Below, piece by piece: positions 46,155-55,811 of a stretch of 64,000 nucleotides of DNA (position 1 is the stretch's first letter; each line of letters begins with the position of its first letter). Source of the DNA: Erythrobacter sp. SDW2. Lineage in GTDB: Bacteria; Pseudomonadota; Alphaproteobacteria; Sphingomonadales; Sphingomonadaceae. The notes below the pieces were generated by a model that was not told the DNA's origin, made no database searches, and worked only from the letters and a program-made list of their open reading frames with translations. A program made the translations under genes and the position numbers. Location: the NCBI RefSeq assembly GCF_021431965.1, contig NZ_CP090370.1, positions 744,001-808,000 of the forward strand. Reading direction: 5' to 3'.

Positions 46155-46441
46155 GCGACACGCTCCTCACCGCGCTGCAGTGGTATGGCGCTGCAGCTGG
46201 CCTCATCGCGGCGTTGATTGTCTCGCTCAACCTTGGCACAAGGCCGACCGGCTGGGGTTTCGTGATCTTCGTTACCTCGTCGATCGCGCTGATCGCATGG
46301 GGCTTCCTCAGCGACGAGGCCGAGGGGATCGGCTGGCAGAACATCGGATTGCTGGCGATCAATATCGTCGGGGTCTATCGCTATCTCTTTACCGGCACTG
46401 CGAAAGAGGCGGATGGCGCTGCGCCGGGCGAGGCCAGATGA
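46151..46441 (+). CDS. Small membrane protein inside the leucine-degradation operon
   Basis: The 96-residue protein starts at a GTG overlapping the ivd stop (GTGA) and stops on the start of the next gene (ATGA). Three membrane helices are visible (about 9-25, 34-51, 59-77), then a charged tail. The pattern WQNIGLLAINIVGVYRYL recalls small PRC-barrel-linked or PnuC-like membrane proteins, but I do not recognise the family. Its translational coupling on both sides suggests it is really expressed. Confidence 0.75.
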   Translation: MSDTLLTALQWYGAAAGLIAALIVSLNLGTRPTGWGFVIFVTSSIALIAWGFLSDEAEGIGWQNIGLLAINIVGVYRYLFTGTAKEADGAAPGEAR

Positions 46442-47388
46442 AAATCCTGCTGACCGGTTCTTCGGGCTGGCTCGGCCGATTCCTGGCCCCGCAGCTACGC
46501 GCTGCCGGGCATGAGGTTGTGGGTCTCGACATCGCTTCGGGGGCGGACACGCAGCATATCGGCTCGGTCGCCGACGCTGCGCTGGTGGACAGCATCGTCG
46601 CCGACGGGATCGAGGCGATCATCCATGGCGGCGCGCTGCACAAGCCTGACATCGCACGTTATCCGAAGCAGGCCTTCATCGACACCAATGTCACCGGCAC
46701 GCTCAACCTGCTCGAAGCGGCGGTGCGGGCCGGGCACGATCGCTTCATTTTCACCTCGACCACGTCGCTGATGGTGTCGCAGCGGGTCCGCGATGGCGGG
46801 CAGGGCGAAGCCTTCTGGATGGACGAGAGCTTCTACGACGGGCCGCCGCGCAATATCTATGGCGTGACCAAGGCGGCGGCAGAGAATCTGTGCCGGATCT
46901 TTGCCGCCGAACAGGGCATGGATATCGCCATTCTGCGCACCGGGCGCTTCTTCCCCGAGGACGACGATACCCATCATGTGCTCTCGGGCGAGAACATGAA
47001 GGCCAACGAGTTCCTCAACCGCCGCCTCAGCGCTGCCGATGCGGCGCGGGCCCATGTGGTGGCGCTGGAGACAATCGCCGGGCTGGGCTGCGAGACCTTC
47101 GTGCTCTCGGCGCCGCCGCCGTTCACACGCGACGAAGCTGGAGAGTTGGCCCGCGATGCCCGCGCAGCGATCGCACGCCATTTTCCCGATGCCGCCGAAC
47201 TCTATGCCGCGCGCGGCTGGGATCTGCCTGCGAGCATCGACCGGGTCTACGATCCGGCCAGGGCCGAGCGCCTGCTGGGCTTTCGCTGCCGCACGGATTT
47301 CGCCAGCGTGCTCGATGCGATACGCACGGACCGCCCGTTGCCTTTCGACCACGATCCGGCCTATTTGCCGCCCAAGGAATTTGCATGA
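46438..47388 (+). CDS. NAD-dependent epimerase/dehydratase (extended SDR)
   Basis: The 316-residue protein is an extended short-chain dehydrogenase with the nucleotide loop [11 protein letters not shown] (7-17), the catalytic Tyr and Lys in YGVTKAAAE, and a Ser/Thr-rich FTSTTSLM before them. The substrate is not evident; sugar-nucleotide epimerases and acyl-CoA reductases share this pattern. The overlaps with the genes on both sides (four bases each) place it firmly inside the leucine operon, though no such step belongs to the standard pathway. Confidence 0.85.
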   Translation: MKILLTGSSGWLGRFLAPQLRAAGHEVVGLDIASGADTQHIGSVADAALVDSIVADGIEAIIHGGALHKPDIARYPKQAFIDTNVTGTLNLLEAAVRAGHDRFIFTSTTSLMVSQRVRDGGQGEAFWMDESFYDGPPRNIYGVTKAAAENLCRIFAAEQGMDIAILRTGRFFPEDDDTHHVLSGENMKANEFLNRRLSAADAARAHVVALETIAGLGCETFVLSAPPPFTRDEAGELARDARAAIARHFPDAAELYAARGWDLPASIDRVYDPARAERLLGFRCRTDFASVLDAIRTDRPLPFDHDPAYLPPKEFA

Positions 47389-48992
47389 CCGCACCTGTCC
47401 TCACTTCCAAACTCGATCGGGATAGTCCGGAGGCGAAAGCGCGCTTCCAGCACAACAAGGCTCTGGCCGATGACCTGCGCGCCAAGGTCGCCGAGGCCGC
47501 ATTGGGCGGGCCGGAGAAGCATCGCGAGCGGCATGTCAGCCGCGGCAAGCTGCTGCCGAGGGATCGGGTCGAGCGGCTGCTCGATCCGGGTTCGCCCTTC
47601 CTCGAGGTCGGTCAGCTGGCCGCCAACGGGATGTACGAGGGCGACGTCAACGGCGCGTCGATCATCTGCGGGGTAGGGCGCGTCTCGGGCCGGCAGTGCA
47701 TGATCGTGTGCAATGACGCGACCGTGAAGGGCGGCACCTATTACCCGATGACGGTCAAGAAGCACCTGAGGGCGCAGGAGATCGCGCAGGAGAACCGCCT
47801 GCCGTGCATCTATCTCGTCGATAGCGGCGGGGCGAACCTGCCGCATCAGGCGGAGGTGTTTCCGGACCGCGACCACTTCGGGCGCATTTTCTTCAACCAG
47901 GCCAACATGAGCGCACTCGGCATCCCGCAGATCGCCTGCGTGATGGGCTCCTGCACCGCGGGCGGGGCATACGTGCCCGCCATGTCCGACGAGACGGTGA
48001 TTGTCCGCAACCAGGGCACCATCTTCCTCGCCGGCCCGCCGCTGGTGAAGGCCGCGACGGGCGAGGAAATCAGCGCCGAGGACTTGGGCGGCGGCGACCT
48101 CCACGCCAAGAAGTCGGGCGTGGTCGATCACCTGGCCGAGAACGACGAGCACGCGCTCACCATCGTGCGCGATATCGTCAGCCATCTCGGCGCGAATACC
48201 GGGGCGGCGGCTGACATTACGCTCAAGGACCCGCGCCCGCCCAAATTCGATGCCGACGATCTCTATGCCCTGATCCCCGAAGATGTTCGCGCGCCCTATG
48301 ATGTGCACGAGGTGATCGCCCGGATTGTCGACGGCAGCGAGTTCCACGAGTTCAAGCAGCACTACGGCAGCACCCTCGTCTGCGGCTTCGCGCATATCTG
48401 GGGGATGCCGGTCGCGATCCTCGCCAATAACGGCGTGCTGTTCTCCGAAAGCGCGCAGAAGGGCGCGCATTTCATCGAGCTCGCCTGCCAGCGCCGCATT
48501 CCGCTGCTGTTCCTGCAGAATATCAGCGGCTTCATGGTCGGCGGAAAATACGAGGCGGAGGGCATCGCCAAGCATGGCGCGAAGCTGGTCACCGCGGTCG
48601 CCACCGCGACCGTGCCCAAGGTCACCGTGGTGATCGGCGGCAGCTTCGGCGCGGGGAACTATGGCATGTGCGGTCGGGCCTACTCACCGCGTTTCCTGTT
48701 CACTTGGCCCAATGCCCGCATCTCGGTGATGGGGGGCGAGCAGGCCGCAAGCGTCCTCGCCACCGTCCACCGCGATGCCGACACGTGGACGCCGGAACAG
48801 GCCGAGGCCTTTAAGCAGCCCATCCGCCAGAAATACGAGGACGAAGGCAACCCCTACTACGCCACCGCGCGCATGTGGGACGACGGCGTGATCGACCCGG
48901 TGCAGACGAGGGATGTGCTGGGGCTGGCGCTGGCGGCAACGCTGGAGGCCCCGATTGCCGAGCGGCCGGCGTTTGGTGTGTTTAGGATGTGA
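47385..48992 (+). CDS. mccB: 3-Methylcrotonyl-CoA carboxylase, carboxyltransferase (beta) subunit
   Basis: The 535-residue subunit moves the carboxyl group from biotin to 3-methylcrotonyl-CoA, the step after isovaleryl-CoA dehydrogenase. Crotonase-like halves are visible with [37 protein letters not shown] and [19 protein letters not shown]. The [10 protein letters not shown] segment separates it from propionyl-CoA carboxylase beta subunits. The biotin-carrying alpha subunit (mccA), normally next in the operon, does not follow; a palindromic repeat and a DUF559 gene do. Confidence 0.93.
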   Translation: MTAPVLTSKLDRDSPEAKARFQHNKALADDLRAKVAEAALGGPEKHRERHVSRGKLLPRDRVERLLDPGSPFLEVGQLAANGMYEGDVNGASIICGVGRVSGRQCMIVCNDATVKGGTYYPMTVKKHLRAQEIAQENRLPCIYLVDSGGANLPHQAEVFPDRDHFGRIFFNQANMSALGIPQIACVMGSCTAGGAYVPAMSDETVIVRNQGTIFLAGPPLVKAATGEEISAEDLGGGDLHAKKSGVVDHLAENDEHALTIVRDIVSHLGANTGAAADITLKDPRPPKFDADDLYALIPEDVRAPYDVHEVIARIVDGSEFHEFKQHYGSTLVCGFAHIWGMPVAILANNGVLFSESAQKGAHFIELACQRRIPLLFLQNISGFMVGGKYEAEGIAKHGAKLVTAVATATVPKVTVVIGGSFGAGNYGMCGRAYSPRFLFTWPNARISVMGGEQAASVLATVHRDADTWTPEQAEAFKQPIRQKYEDEGNPYYATARMWDDGVIDPVQTRDVLGLALAATLEAPIAERPAFGVFRM

Positions 48993-49009
48993 AGAGGCAG
49001 GACGGCTTC

Positions 49010-49152
49010 GATCCTCCCCGGAACGGGGAGGTGGCAGCGCGTAGCGCTGACGGAGGGGTCGATAGCGCGACATCTCGTTCGCCGGACAGCGACCGGCCCC
49101 TCCACCTCCCTGCTGCGCAGGGCGGTCCCCCTCCCCGTTCCGGGGAGGATCG
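49010..49152. repeat. Palindromic repeat pair ahead of the DUF559 gene
   Basis: The self-palindrome CCTCCCCGGAACGGGGAGG (49013-49031) and its reverse complement CCTCCCCGTTCCGGGGAGG (49130-49148) bracket about 100 bases that hold the inner palindrome CAGCGCGTAGCGCTG and a CTCCCTGCTGCGCAGGGCGG hairpin. GATC flanks both ends outwardly (CGATCC and GGATCG). The whole forms a nested inverted repeat of about 143 bases. The frame of the DUF559 gene is open through it, but that is probably accidental. Confidence 0.85.
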
Positions 49153-49189
49153 GGTGCGGCACCGGACTGTCGGCGCGCCGCCGGAGACC

Positions 49190-49528
49190 GTGAAAGCGGC
49201 GCGAGGGTTGCGCAAGAATATGTCACTGCCCGAGGTGCTCCTGTGGCAGCAGCTCAAGGGCTGCACGCCCAAGTTCCGGCGGCAGTTCGGGATTGATCGC
49301 TACGTAGCGGACTTCGCCTGCACATCAGCGCGGTTGATTGTCGAAATCGAAGGCATCGCGCATGACATGGGCGACAGGCCCGAGCGGGACGAGATCAGGA
49401 CTGCCAAGCTAAAGAGTTTGGGATGGACGATTGAGCGCATCGCGGCACGGGCAGTTCTGGATGACCCACAGGCCATTGCCGAAGCGCTGCTCAAGCATGC
49501 CGAGAGTATGGAACAAAAATCGGCCTGA
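49190..49528 (+). CDS. DUF559 endonuclease-domain protein (Vsr-like)
   Basis: The 112-residue protein is a single DUF559 domain related to very-short-patch-repair nucleases. It shows NMSLPEVLLWQQLKG, KFRRQFGIDRYVADFACTSA and IVEIEGIAHDMGDRPERDE, with the acidic residues of the PD-(D/E)xK-like core (Asp in VADF, Glu in VEIEG). The GTG at 49190 with GGAG three bases upstream begins the domain. An earlier GTG at 48989 is in frame but translates the palindromic repeat. Such genes are widespread in sphingomonads and their biological role is not settled. Confidence 0.8.
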   Translation: MKAARGLRKNMSLPEVLLWQQLKGCTPKFRRQFGIDRYVADFACTSARLIVEIEGIAHDMGDRPERDEIRTAKLKSLGWTIERIAARAVLDDPQAIAEALLKHAESMEQKSA

Positions 49529-49583
49529 AACCCTCTCCCATTTCGCTCCGTAGCTGCTAGTCCGTAGCGTCAGGGGAGAGAAC

Positions 49584-50246
49584 ATGTCGCAAAAGTCGTC
49601 CGAGCGTTTGGGCTACAAACGCTCCATCCTGTCGCGGATCGTGCGGCGGATCATCCTTTTCATCTGGACCCTCAAGGGCTGGAAGATCGACGGCGGCCTG
49701 CCGAAGGATCTGCGCAAATACGTCATCGCCGGTGCGCCGCACAGCTCGAACTGGGACTTCGTGTTCTTTACCGGCGCGACCGCTGTCGAGGGCATCGAGC
49801 CCAATTTCATGGGCAAGCACACCCTGTTCAAAGGCGTGATGAAGAACTTCATGTACGATATGGGCGGTATTCCGGTCGACCGGACCAAGCGCGCCAATGT
49901 GACTCAGCAGGTGGCGGAGGAATACGCCCGGCGCGACCATCTGGCTTTGGTGATCGCGGCAGAGGGAACGCGCAGCTCCAACGGCGAGTGGAAATCGGGT
50001 TTCTACAACATCGCCCGCGCCGCCAATGTGCCGATTGTCGCAGCCTGGGTCGACAACGACACCAATACGCTGGGCTTCAGCGATCCGATCTGGCCGACCC
50101 AGAGCTATGCCGAGACCTTGACCCGTATTGCCGCCTTCATGCGCTCCAAGCTACCCGAACTGGAACGCTACAAGGTGCTGGAAGCGCAGGCCGCGCGCCT
50201 GCTGGCCGAGGAAGCCAGGGAAGCCAACGGGGAGAACGCCGCATGA
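49584..50246 (+). CDS. PlsC-type acyltransferase
   Basis: The 220-residue protein has the acyltransferase motif I HSSNWDF (His-x4-Asp), GKHTLFKG, and the motif III-like AAEGTRSS. A single hydrophobic segment lies near the N-terminus (VRRIILFIWTLKGW). Transfer of an acyl chain to lysophosphatidic acid or another acceptor is likely; the short length and the motif variants suggest the lysophospholipid-acyltransferase-like side branch rather than the essential PlsC. It overlaps the DUF1295 gene by four bases. Confidence 0.8.
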   Translation: MSQKSSERLGYKRSILSRIVRRIILFIWTLKGWKIDGGLPKDLRKYVIAGAPHSSNWDFVFFTGATAVEGIEPNFMGKHTLFKGVMKNFMYDMGGIPVDRTKRANVTQQVAEEYARRDHLALVIAAEGTRSSNGEWKSGFYNIARAANVPIVAAWVDNDTNTLGFSDPIWPTQSYAETLTRIAAFMRSKLPELERYKVLEAQAARLLAEEAREANGENAA

Positions 50247-51055
50247 TCGAAGCGCTACTGACCAATGCGGCCGTGCTACTCGCCGCCACATTGGTGATGT
50301 GGGCCATCGCTGTGAAGATCCACGATGCCTCGATCGTCGACTCCTACTGGGGCGGCGGAATGGCGCTGATGGCGGCGGTTAGCTGGTTCCAGCTCGCCCA
50401 GCCCGGCCTTGCCGCCCATGCCATTGCCGCCATGGCGATCATCTGGGGCGTGCGGCTGGCGCTGCATATCTTCACCCGCTGGCTCAAGGAAGGCGAGGAC
50501 CAGCGCTACAAGCGGATCATGAAGAAGGCGCGCGAAAACAACACCTTCGCCTTCACCGCGTTGACCAAGGTATTCCTGGGGCAGGCGGTGCTGCTGTTCG
50601 CGGTCTGCTCGCCTGCGCAGGTCGGCATCCTTGCCAGCGCAGCGCCTGCACCGCTGGCACCCTTGGCCTATGCCGGGATCGCGCTGTGGGCCTTCGGCAT
50701 GTTCTTCGAGACCGTCGGCGACCTGCAATTGCGCGCCTTCAAGGCCGACCCAGCCAATGAGGGGAAGATTCTCGACACCGGGCTGTGGCGCTATACCCGC
50801 CACCCGAACTATTTCGGCGATGCCTGCGCCTGGTGGGGCATCTGGCTGGTGACCGCCTCGATCGGGTGGGACTTGGCGCTCTATACGCTGATCGGGCCGG
50901 TGTTCCTGACCTTTACCCTCACCAAATGGTCGGGCGCGGCGCTGCTGGAATACGGGATGAAGAAGAAGCGCGGCGATGCCTATGCCGACTATGTCGCGCG
51001 CACGAGCGCCTTCATTCCTCTCCCTCCTAAATTGCCCCCCAAGCAACAGCGGTGA
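50243..51055 (+). CDS. DUF1295 membrane protein (steroid 5-alpha-reductase-like)
   Basis: The 270-residue protein has about six to seven membrane helices and the C-terminal motif YTRHPNYFGDACAWWGIW, which identifies the DUF1295/isoprenylcysteine-methyltransferase-like fold. The family is related to steroid 5-alpha reductases, and the bacterial substrate is unknown. Its ATG overlaps the acyltransferase stop (ATGA), which suggests a joint role in lipid modification. Confidence 0.82.
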   Translation: MIEALLTNAAVLLAATLVMWAIAVKIHDASIVDSYWGGGMALMAAVSWFQLAQPGLAAHAIAAMAIIWGVRLALHIFTRWLKEGEDQRYKRIMKKARENNTFAFTALTKVFLGQAVLLFAVCSPAQVGILASAAPAPLAPLAYAGIALWAFGMFFETVGDLQLRAFKADPANEGKILDTGLWRYTRHPNYFGDACAWWGIWLVTASIGWDLALYTLIGPVFLTFTLTKWSGAALLEYGMKKKRGDAYADYVARTSAFIPLPPKLPPKQQR

Positions 51056-51121
51056 AAAAATCGGCCATTCGCTTGGCCGCGATCTTGGGCTAGGGGTTTA
51101 ACCCGGCGGCAGCGTTCCTAC

Positions 51122-51781
51122 ATGGAGCCGAGCTTGAGGGAGCCCCCACCGGTGAGCGAAGACGAGATCCAGCAAGAACGCCAACGCCTGGCCCGCCTGG
51201 CGATGGACATCATGGAACGAACCGGCGAGGAAGTGACCCGCGCCAAGCTTGCCAGCGAGCTGCGCGTCGCCCGCGCCCGGATCGATGTCGTTTTCCCTGA
51301 GGAAGGCGACCTGCTCGAAGCGGTAACCGGCGAATGGTTCGCCCCCAAGCTGGCGGTGATGGACGAGGTCATGGCCAGCGATCTGCCGCCGCGCCGCAAG
51401 ATGTACGAATTCTTCGCCCGCCGCTTCCTGCTGCTGCGCGACCAGTTCAAGGACGATCCGGCCACCTTCAATCTCTATATCGAGATGGGCGAGCGTTACT
51501 TCGACTACGCTCGGTCCTACATCGACCTTGCCGACCATTACCTGTGCGAACTGATCGCAGAGGCGCAGGCAGACGGGCATTTCGACGGCCTTGGCATCAA
51601 CGAAGTGCTGTCGATCATCAACCAGACCGTGGTCTGCTACATCCAGCCCTATATGATCGCAATGATCCACCAGAAGCTGAGCGAGGAAAAGCTCGCCCGC
51701 ATCATCGACACGCTGTTCGACGGTCTTTCGGTCGCCGACCGCGGGGCCAAGGGTGTCTCGGGCCTGCGCGCCGCGAGCTGA
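51122..51781 (+). CDS. TetR-family transcriptional regulator
   Basis: The 219-residue protein has an N-terminal helix-turn-helix of the TetR type (about residues 18-62: ARLAMDIMERTGEEVTRAKL and the recognition helix ASELRVARARIDVVFPEEGD) and a helical ligand domain. The recognition helix departs from the usual (YxxFxxKxxL), so DNA binding should be tested. The effector is unknown. It is convergent with the 5'-nucleotidase gene and may act on the acyltransferase/DUF1295 genes upstream. Confidence 0.75.
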   Translation: MEPSLREPPPVSEDEIQQERQRLARLAMDIMERTGEEVTRAKLASELRVARARIDVVFPEEGDLLEAVTGEWFAPKLAVMDEVMASDLPPRRKMYEFFARRFLLLRDQFKDDPATFNLYIEMGERYFDYARSYIDLADHYLCELIAEAQADGHFDGLGINEVLSIINQTVVCYIQPYMIAMIHQKLSEEKLARIIDTLFDGLSVADRGAKGVSGLRAAS

Positions 51782-53503
51782 TCAGCCGCCGATCACCGTG
51801 ACCCGCCCGGTTGCGGGTAGCTGCACCACCTCCGTCGAACGGAACAGCGCTTCGATCGCATCGAGATCGAGCGGGCCGATCACCGCATCCGTGCCCGCCT
51901 TGAGCGCGCTGAAGCCATCGCCGCCGGTAGCCATGAAGCTGTTGACCGAAACGCGGTATTCCTTGACCGGGTCGATCGGCGCCCCGTCCAGAGTGGCGGA
52001 GACAACCCGCTGGCCTTCGGGACGCGAGGCGTCGAGGGTCATGGCGAAGCCCTTGCTCACCGACAGTATGTTGATGTTGTTGGGGTTGGCGAACTGCTGT
52101 TCCAGCACGGCCAGCAACTGCGCGCCGGTCAGCGTGCCCGTAACCACCGTGTTGCCGAACGGCTGGATGGCGTAAATGTCTCCGAAAGTGACGGTGCCGT
52201 CGGCCTTTGGGTTGAGGTCGGCACGGATACCGCCCGGGTTCATCAGCGCGATCTGCGCCCCGGCATCGCGCGAGGCGGCGAGCTGGGCATCGGCGATGAG
52301 ATTGCCCAAGGCGGTCTCATAACTGCCGCGCAGGGCCGGGCCGGACAGCTTGCCGACCGGACGGCCGGCAACTTCGGCCGAGGCGGCGACATAGCGTGCG
52401 ACATAGGCTGCGACCTCGGGGACAGGCGCGAATTCCTCATAGGCCGGATTGGCCGGGCGCCCTTCGCCCGCGCTCTGCACCGGCACGTTGCGGGCGGTCA
52501 CGCCCACGACATCATTGGCGCGCGGATCGACCGTCAGCGCGATATCGGTCAGCATCCGGCCATAGGACCCGGCGCTGGTCACGGTAAAATTGCGAGATGG
52601 GTCCACCGTGCCGAAATCGCAGACATAAGCCTGGTGCGTGTGCCCCGAAATGACGAGATCGATCCGGGGATCGAGCTGCTCGAGGATCGCGCGCAGATCG
52701 CCCGCCATGCTGCCGCAGCCGTTGAAGCCGTCACCCGGCTCGGGCACCAGACCCTGGTGGATGGCGATGATGATGGCGTCGGCACCTTCGGCTACCGCCT
52801 GCGGGATAAGGGCGTTGATCGACTGGGCTTCGTCCTCGAAGGTCAGCCCGGCAATGCCGCCGGGGGTCACGATCTCTGCCGTGCCCCTGAGCGTCAGCCC
52901 GATCACTGCCACGGTGACCTCGTTCTCGCCCTCGCCGAAGCGCTTGAAGCCGATGCCGGGAAACAGCGTGGTGCCGTCCTCGGTAAAGACATTGGCGGCG
53001 AGGAAGGGGAAGTCGGTCCCGGCGAATTGCGGCTCGACCGCGCAGGGTTCACGCAGAGTGAACTTCTCGCAGCCGCCTTCGCGCAGGCGCTTGAGTTCGC
53101 GCCAGCCGCGGTCGAATTCGTGGTTGCCAACCCCCGCGAAATCGAGCCCGATCCGGTTCATCACGCCCACTGTCGGCTCGTCGAGGAACAGCGAGCTGGC
53201 CAATGGGCTGGCGCTGATCAAATCGCCCGCGGCGATCACCAGGCTGTATTTGTCCTGCCCGCGCAGCTTGGCCACGGCATCGGCCATCCACGCTGCGCCG
53301 CCGGCATAGACTTCGGCCCTCTCGCCGCCGCCCAGTTCCAGCATCATTGGGCGGCTGGCAGGTTCGAGATTGCCATGGAAGTCGTTGAGTCCGACCACCC
53401 GGACTGTGACCGGCGCGGCGGGTGCGGTCGCAGTTTCCGGAACGGTGGCACAGGCGCCCAGCGAGAGGGCCAGCAGCGAAGCGGTTAGGGTGCGGATCGT
53501 CAT
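51782..53503 (-). CDS. Periplasmic 5'-nucleotidase / bifunctional metallophosphatase (UshA-like)
   Basis: The 573-residue protein has a lipoprotein signal with LGAC (Cys18), a metallophosphatase domain with GLNDFHGNLEP, GVGNHEFDRGW and ISGHTHQAYVCD, and a C-terminal nucleotide-binding domain with ALGNLIADAQL and IQPFGNTVV. This is the 5'-nucleotidase/2',3'-cyclic phosphodiesterase family, which frees phosphate and nucleosides outside the cytoplasm. ATGs at 53515 and 53533 are also in frame, but 53503 begins the signal peptide. Confidence 0.88.
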   Translation of the reverse strand: MTIRTLTASLLALSLGACATVPETATAPAAPVTVRVVGLNDFHGNLEPASRPMMLELGGGERAEVYAGGAAWMADAVAKLRGQDKYSLVIAAGDLISASPLASSLFLDEPTVGVMNRIGLDFAGVGNHEFDRGWRELKRLREGGCEKFTLREPCAVEPQFAGTDFPFLAANVFTEDGTTLFPGIGFKRFGEGENEVTVAVIGLTLRGTAEIVTPGGIAGLTFEDEAQSINALIPQAVAEGADAIIIAIHQGLVPEPGDGFNGCGSMAGDLRAILEQLDPRIDLVISGHTHQAYVCDFGTVDPSRNFTVTSAGSYGRMLTDIALTVDPRANDVVGVTARNVPVQSAGEGRPANPAYEEFAPVPEVAAYVARYVAASAEVAGRPVGKLSGPALRGSYETALGNLIADAQLAASRDAGAQIALMNPGGIRADLNPKADGTVTFGDIYAIQPFGNTVVTGTLTGAQLLAVLEQQFANPNNINILSVSKGFAMTLDASRPEGQRVVSATLDGAPIDPVKEYRVSVNSFMATGGDGFSALKAGTDAVIGPLDLDAIEALFRSTEVVQLPATGRVTVIGG

Positions 53504-53546
53504 GTCCCAACCCATGCGATGGGAATGCGGCAAAGGAAAGACTGTC

Positions 53547-54725
53547 CTACAGCGCCTGTGCGCAGGCGTGTCCGCTCGCCCAGGCCCACTGGAAGTTGTA
53601 GCCCCCGAGCCAGCCGGTCACATCGACCGCCTCGCCGATGGCGTAAAGTCCCGGAACCTTGGTAGCTTCCATCGTCTGGCCGGAAAGCTCCGCCGTGCTG
53701 ATTCCCCCGGCGGTGACTTCGGCCTTGGCGAACCCCTCGGTGCCATTGGGGCGGAATTCCCATCGCGCCAGCCGCTCCTGCGCCCGGCGCAGCGCCTTGT
53801 CGGCGATGCCTTGCAAGGGGCCGGAGAGGCCCAGCCGCTCGGCCAGCACGCCAGCCAAGCGCTCGGGCATATACTTGCGCAGGATCGACGTTGCGGTGGC
53901 ATTGGGAGTCGCTATCTTGCGCGCGACCAGCCAGTCGCCCTTTTCGCCGGGACAGAAGTCGAGCCAGACGGGTTCGCCATGCGCCCAATAACTGGAAGCT
54001 TGCAAGATCGCCGGGCCTGAGAGCCCGCGATGGGTCAGCAGCGCCGCCTCGGCAAAGCTCGCCGTGCCAGCCCGTGCGACAACATCGCTGGCCACACCCG
54101 AAAGCTCGCGGAACAGCACGTCCTCGCCGCCCAAGGTCAGCGGCACCAGCGCCGGGCACGGTTCGACGACCTTGAGCCCGAACTGCCGCGCCAGCCGATA
54201 GGCATAGTCGCTCGCCCCCATCTTGGGGATCGACGGCCCGCCAGTGGCGATCACGAGTTTGTCGGCGGTATTGGCCGTGCCCGATGCCATGACGGCGAAA
54301 CGGCCAGCATCATGCACCACCTCGGTCACATCCTGTCCGGTGAGAATGGTGACATCGCCTTTCGCGCATTCGCTTAGCAGCATCTGGACGATCTGTTTCG
54401 ATGAGCCGTCGCAGAACAGCTGCCCCAGCGTCTTCTCGTGCCAGGCGATGCCATGGCTTTCTACCAGGCCGAGGAAATCGCGCGGGGTGTAGCGGCGCAG
54501 CGCCGACTTGGCGAAATGCGGGTTGGCGGACAGGTAGTTCTCCGGCCCCGCGCCGATATTGGTGAAGTTGCACCGCCCGCCGCCGGAAATGAGGATCTTC
54601 TTCCCCACCGCCTCGGCCCGCTCCAGCACCAGCACCCGCCGCCCGCGTTGCCCGGCCTGAGCCGCGCAGAACAGCCCCGCCGCCCCGCCGCCGAGGATGA
54701 TGGCGTCAAAGCTGTTAGCGCTCAT
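53547..54725 (-). CDS. HI0933/YhiN-family flavoprotein
   Basis: The 392-residue protein has an N-terminal FAD-binding fold (AIILGGGAAGLFCAAQAGQR), the family motif KKILISGGGRCNFTN, VIATGGPSIPKMGASDYAYR, and a C-terminal GGISTAELSGQTMEA with a closing WLGGYNFQWAWASG. The HI0933 family is a widespread group of oxidoreductases without an established reaction. The gene overlaps the AI-2E transporter start by four bases. Confidence 0.88.
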   Translation of the reverse strand: MSANSFDAIILGGGAAGLFCAAQAGQRGRRVLVLERAEAVGKKILISGGGRCNFTNIGAGPENYLSANPHFAKSALRRYTPRDFLGLVESHGIAWHEKTLGQLFCDGSSKQIVQMLLSECAKGDVTILTGQDVTEVVHDAGRFAVMASGTANTADKLVIATGGPSIPKMGASDYAYRLARQFGLKVVEPCPALVPLTLGGEDVLFRELSGVASDVVARAGTASFAEAALLTHRGLSGPAILQASSYWAHGEPVWLDFCPGEKGDWLVARKIATPNATATSILRKYMPERLAGVLAERLGLSGPLQGIADKALRRAQERLARWEFRPNGTEGFAKAEVTAGGISTAELSGQTMEATKVPGLYAIGEAVDVTGWLGGYNFQWAWASGHACAQAL

Positions 54726-55798
54726 GCCTCGGGAGCTGCTTCCGCGCGCTGTTCGGTCAGGATCGACCAGCCGGCCAGGAACAGGCCTGCCACCAGCGGG
54801 CCGACGACGATGCCTGACATACCGACTGTGGCAATCCCGCCCAAGGTGGTGACGAGAATAACCCAGTCGGGAATGCCCGTGTCGCGGCCGACCAGGATCG
54901 GACGCAGTGCATTGTCGACCATCCCGATCACCGCGACTCCGGAAATGATGACGACGACTCCCTGCCAGATCGCGCCGGTCGCCAGCAGCCAGATCGCTGC
55001 CGGAACCCAGACGATTGCCGGGCCGACAGCGGGCAGCAGCGAGAAGATGCCCATCAGCACTCCGAACAATGCCACCGACGGCATGCCGACGATCCAGAAG
55101 GTGATGGCCCCCAAGACGCCCTGGACCAGCGCGACGACGCCCGATCCCTTGACCGTGGCTCGCACAATGGCGAGGAACCGCTCGGCCAGCCGGTCGGCGA
55201 TCGACCGCTCCAGAGGCAGGGCACGGACCACCGTTCGCCCGATGGTCCTGCCGTCGCGTAGCAGGAAAAAGGTCACATAAAGTCCGACGCCGAAAGCTAG
55301 GAACCAGCTGAGTGCGCTGCCGCCAATGGCGACGGCCCGACTGGCAATCAGGCCTGCGCTCTCAGTGACAAGGTCTTGCAAGCGGCCCTGCACCATGGCG
55401 AAATTGCCGAGGCCCTGGCTGCGCAGCGCGCCGCGCAGCTGTTCGGGCAGGGCGTTGAAGATTTGCGTAAACCATGCCGCCACGTCGATTTCGCCTTCCT
55501 GGAACGCGACGACCAACAGGGCGGCCTGTTCGACCACGATGGCGCCGATCCAGAGTGCCGGTACGAGGATGGCGAAGGTGATCACCAGCAACGCGGCAAG
55601 CGCACTCTGGTTGGGGCTGTCGGGCCGTTTGATCTTGAACCAGTTGTAAAGCGGCTGGAACATGATCGCCGCCAGCGTGGCCCACAGAAGCGGGGCGATG
55701 AAGGGCCAGGCCACCAGCGCCAGCCCGCCGGTCACCAGCACCAGGAACAGCAAGAATCCGAGCCGCTCGATATCGCTGCCAAAGGGCGTGGTCTGCAT
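54722..55798 (-). CDS. AI-2E-family membrane transporter
   Basis: The 358-residue protein has about eight membrane helices with an amphipathic cytoplasmic part between helices 3 and 4. The conserved GVLMGIFSLLPAVGPAIVW and the later GMVDNALRPILVGRDTGIPD match the PerM/AI-2E family. Some members export autoinducer-2 and others are ion or Na+/H+ transporters, so the substrate is open. Confidence 0.85.
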   Translation of the reverse strand: MQTTPFGSDIERLGFLLFLVLVTGGLALVAWPFIAPLLWATLAAIMFQPLYNWFKIKRPDSPNQSALAALLVITFAILVPALWIGAIVVEQAALLVVAFQEGEIDVAAWFTQIFNALPEQLRGALRSQGLGNFAMVQGRLQDLVTESAGLIASRAVAIGGSALSWFLAFGVGLYVTFFLLRDGRTIGRTVVRALPLERSIADRLAERFLAIVRATVKGSGVVALVQGVLGAITFWIVGMPSVALFGVLMGIFSLLPAVGPAIVWVPAAIWLLATGAIWQGVVVIISGVAVIGMVDNALRPILVGRDTGIPDWVILVTTLGGIATVGMSGIVVGPLVAGLFLAGWSILTEQRAEAAPEA

Positions 55799-55811
55799 TG
55801 CCTGGAACCCC

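Noticed and set aside
48989-49189. Extended N-terminus of the DUF559 protein, starting on the mccB stop
   Set aside because: The extension translates the palindromic repeat and has no domain pattern; the DUF559 domain starts after the GTG at 49190.
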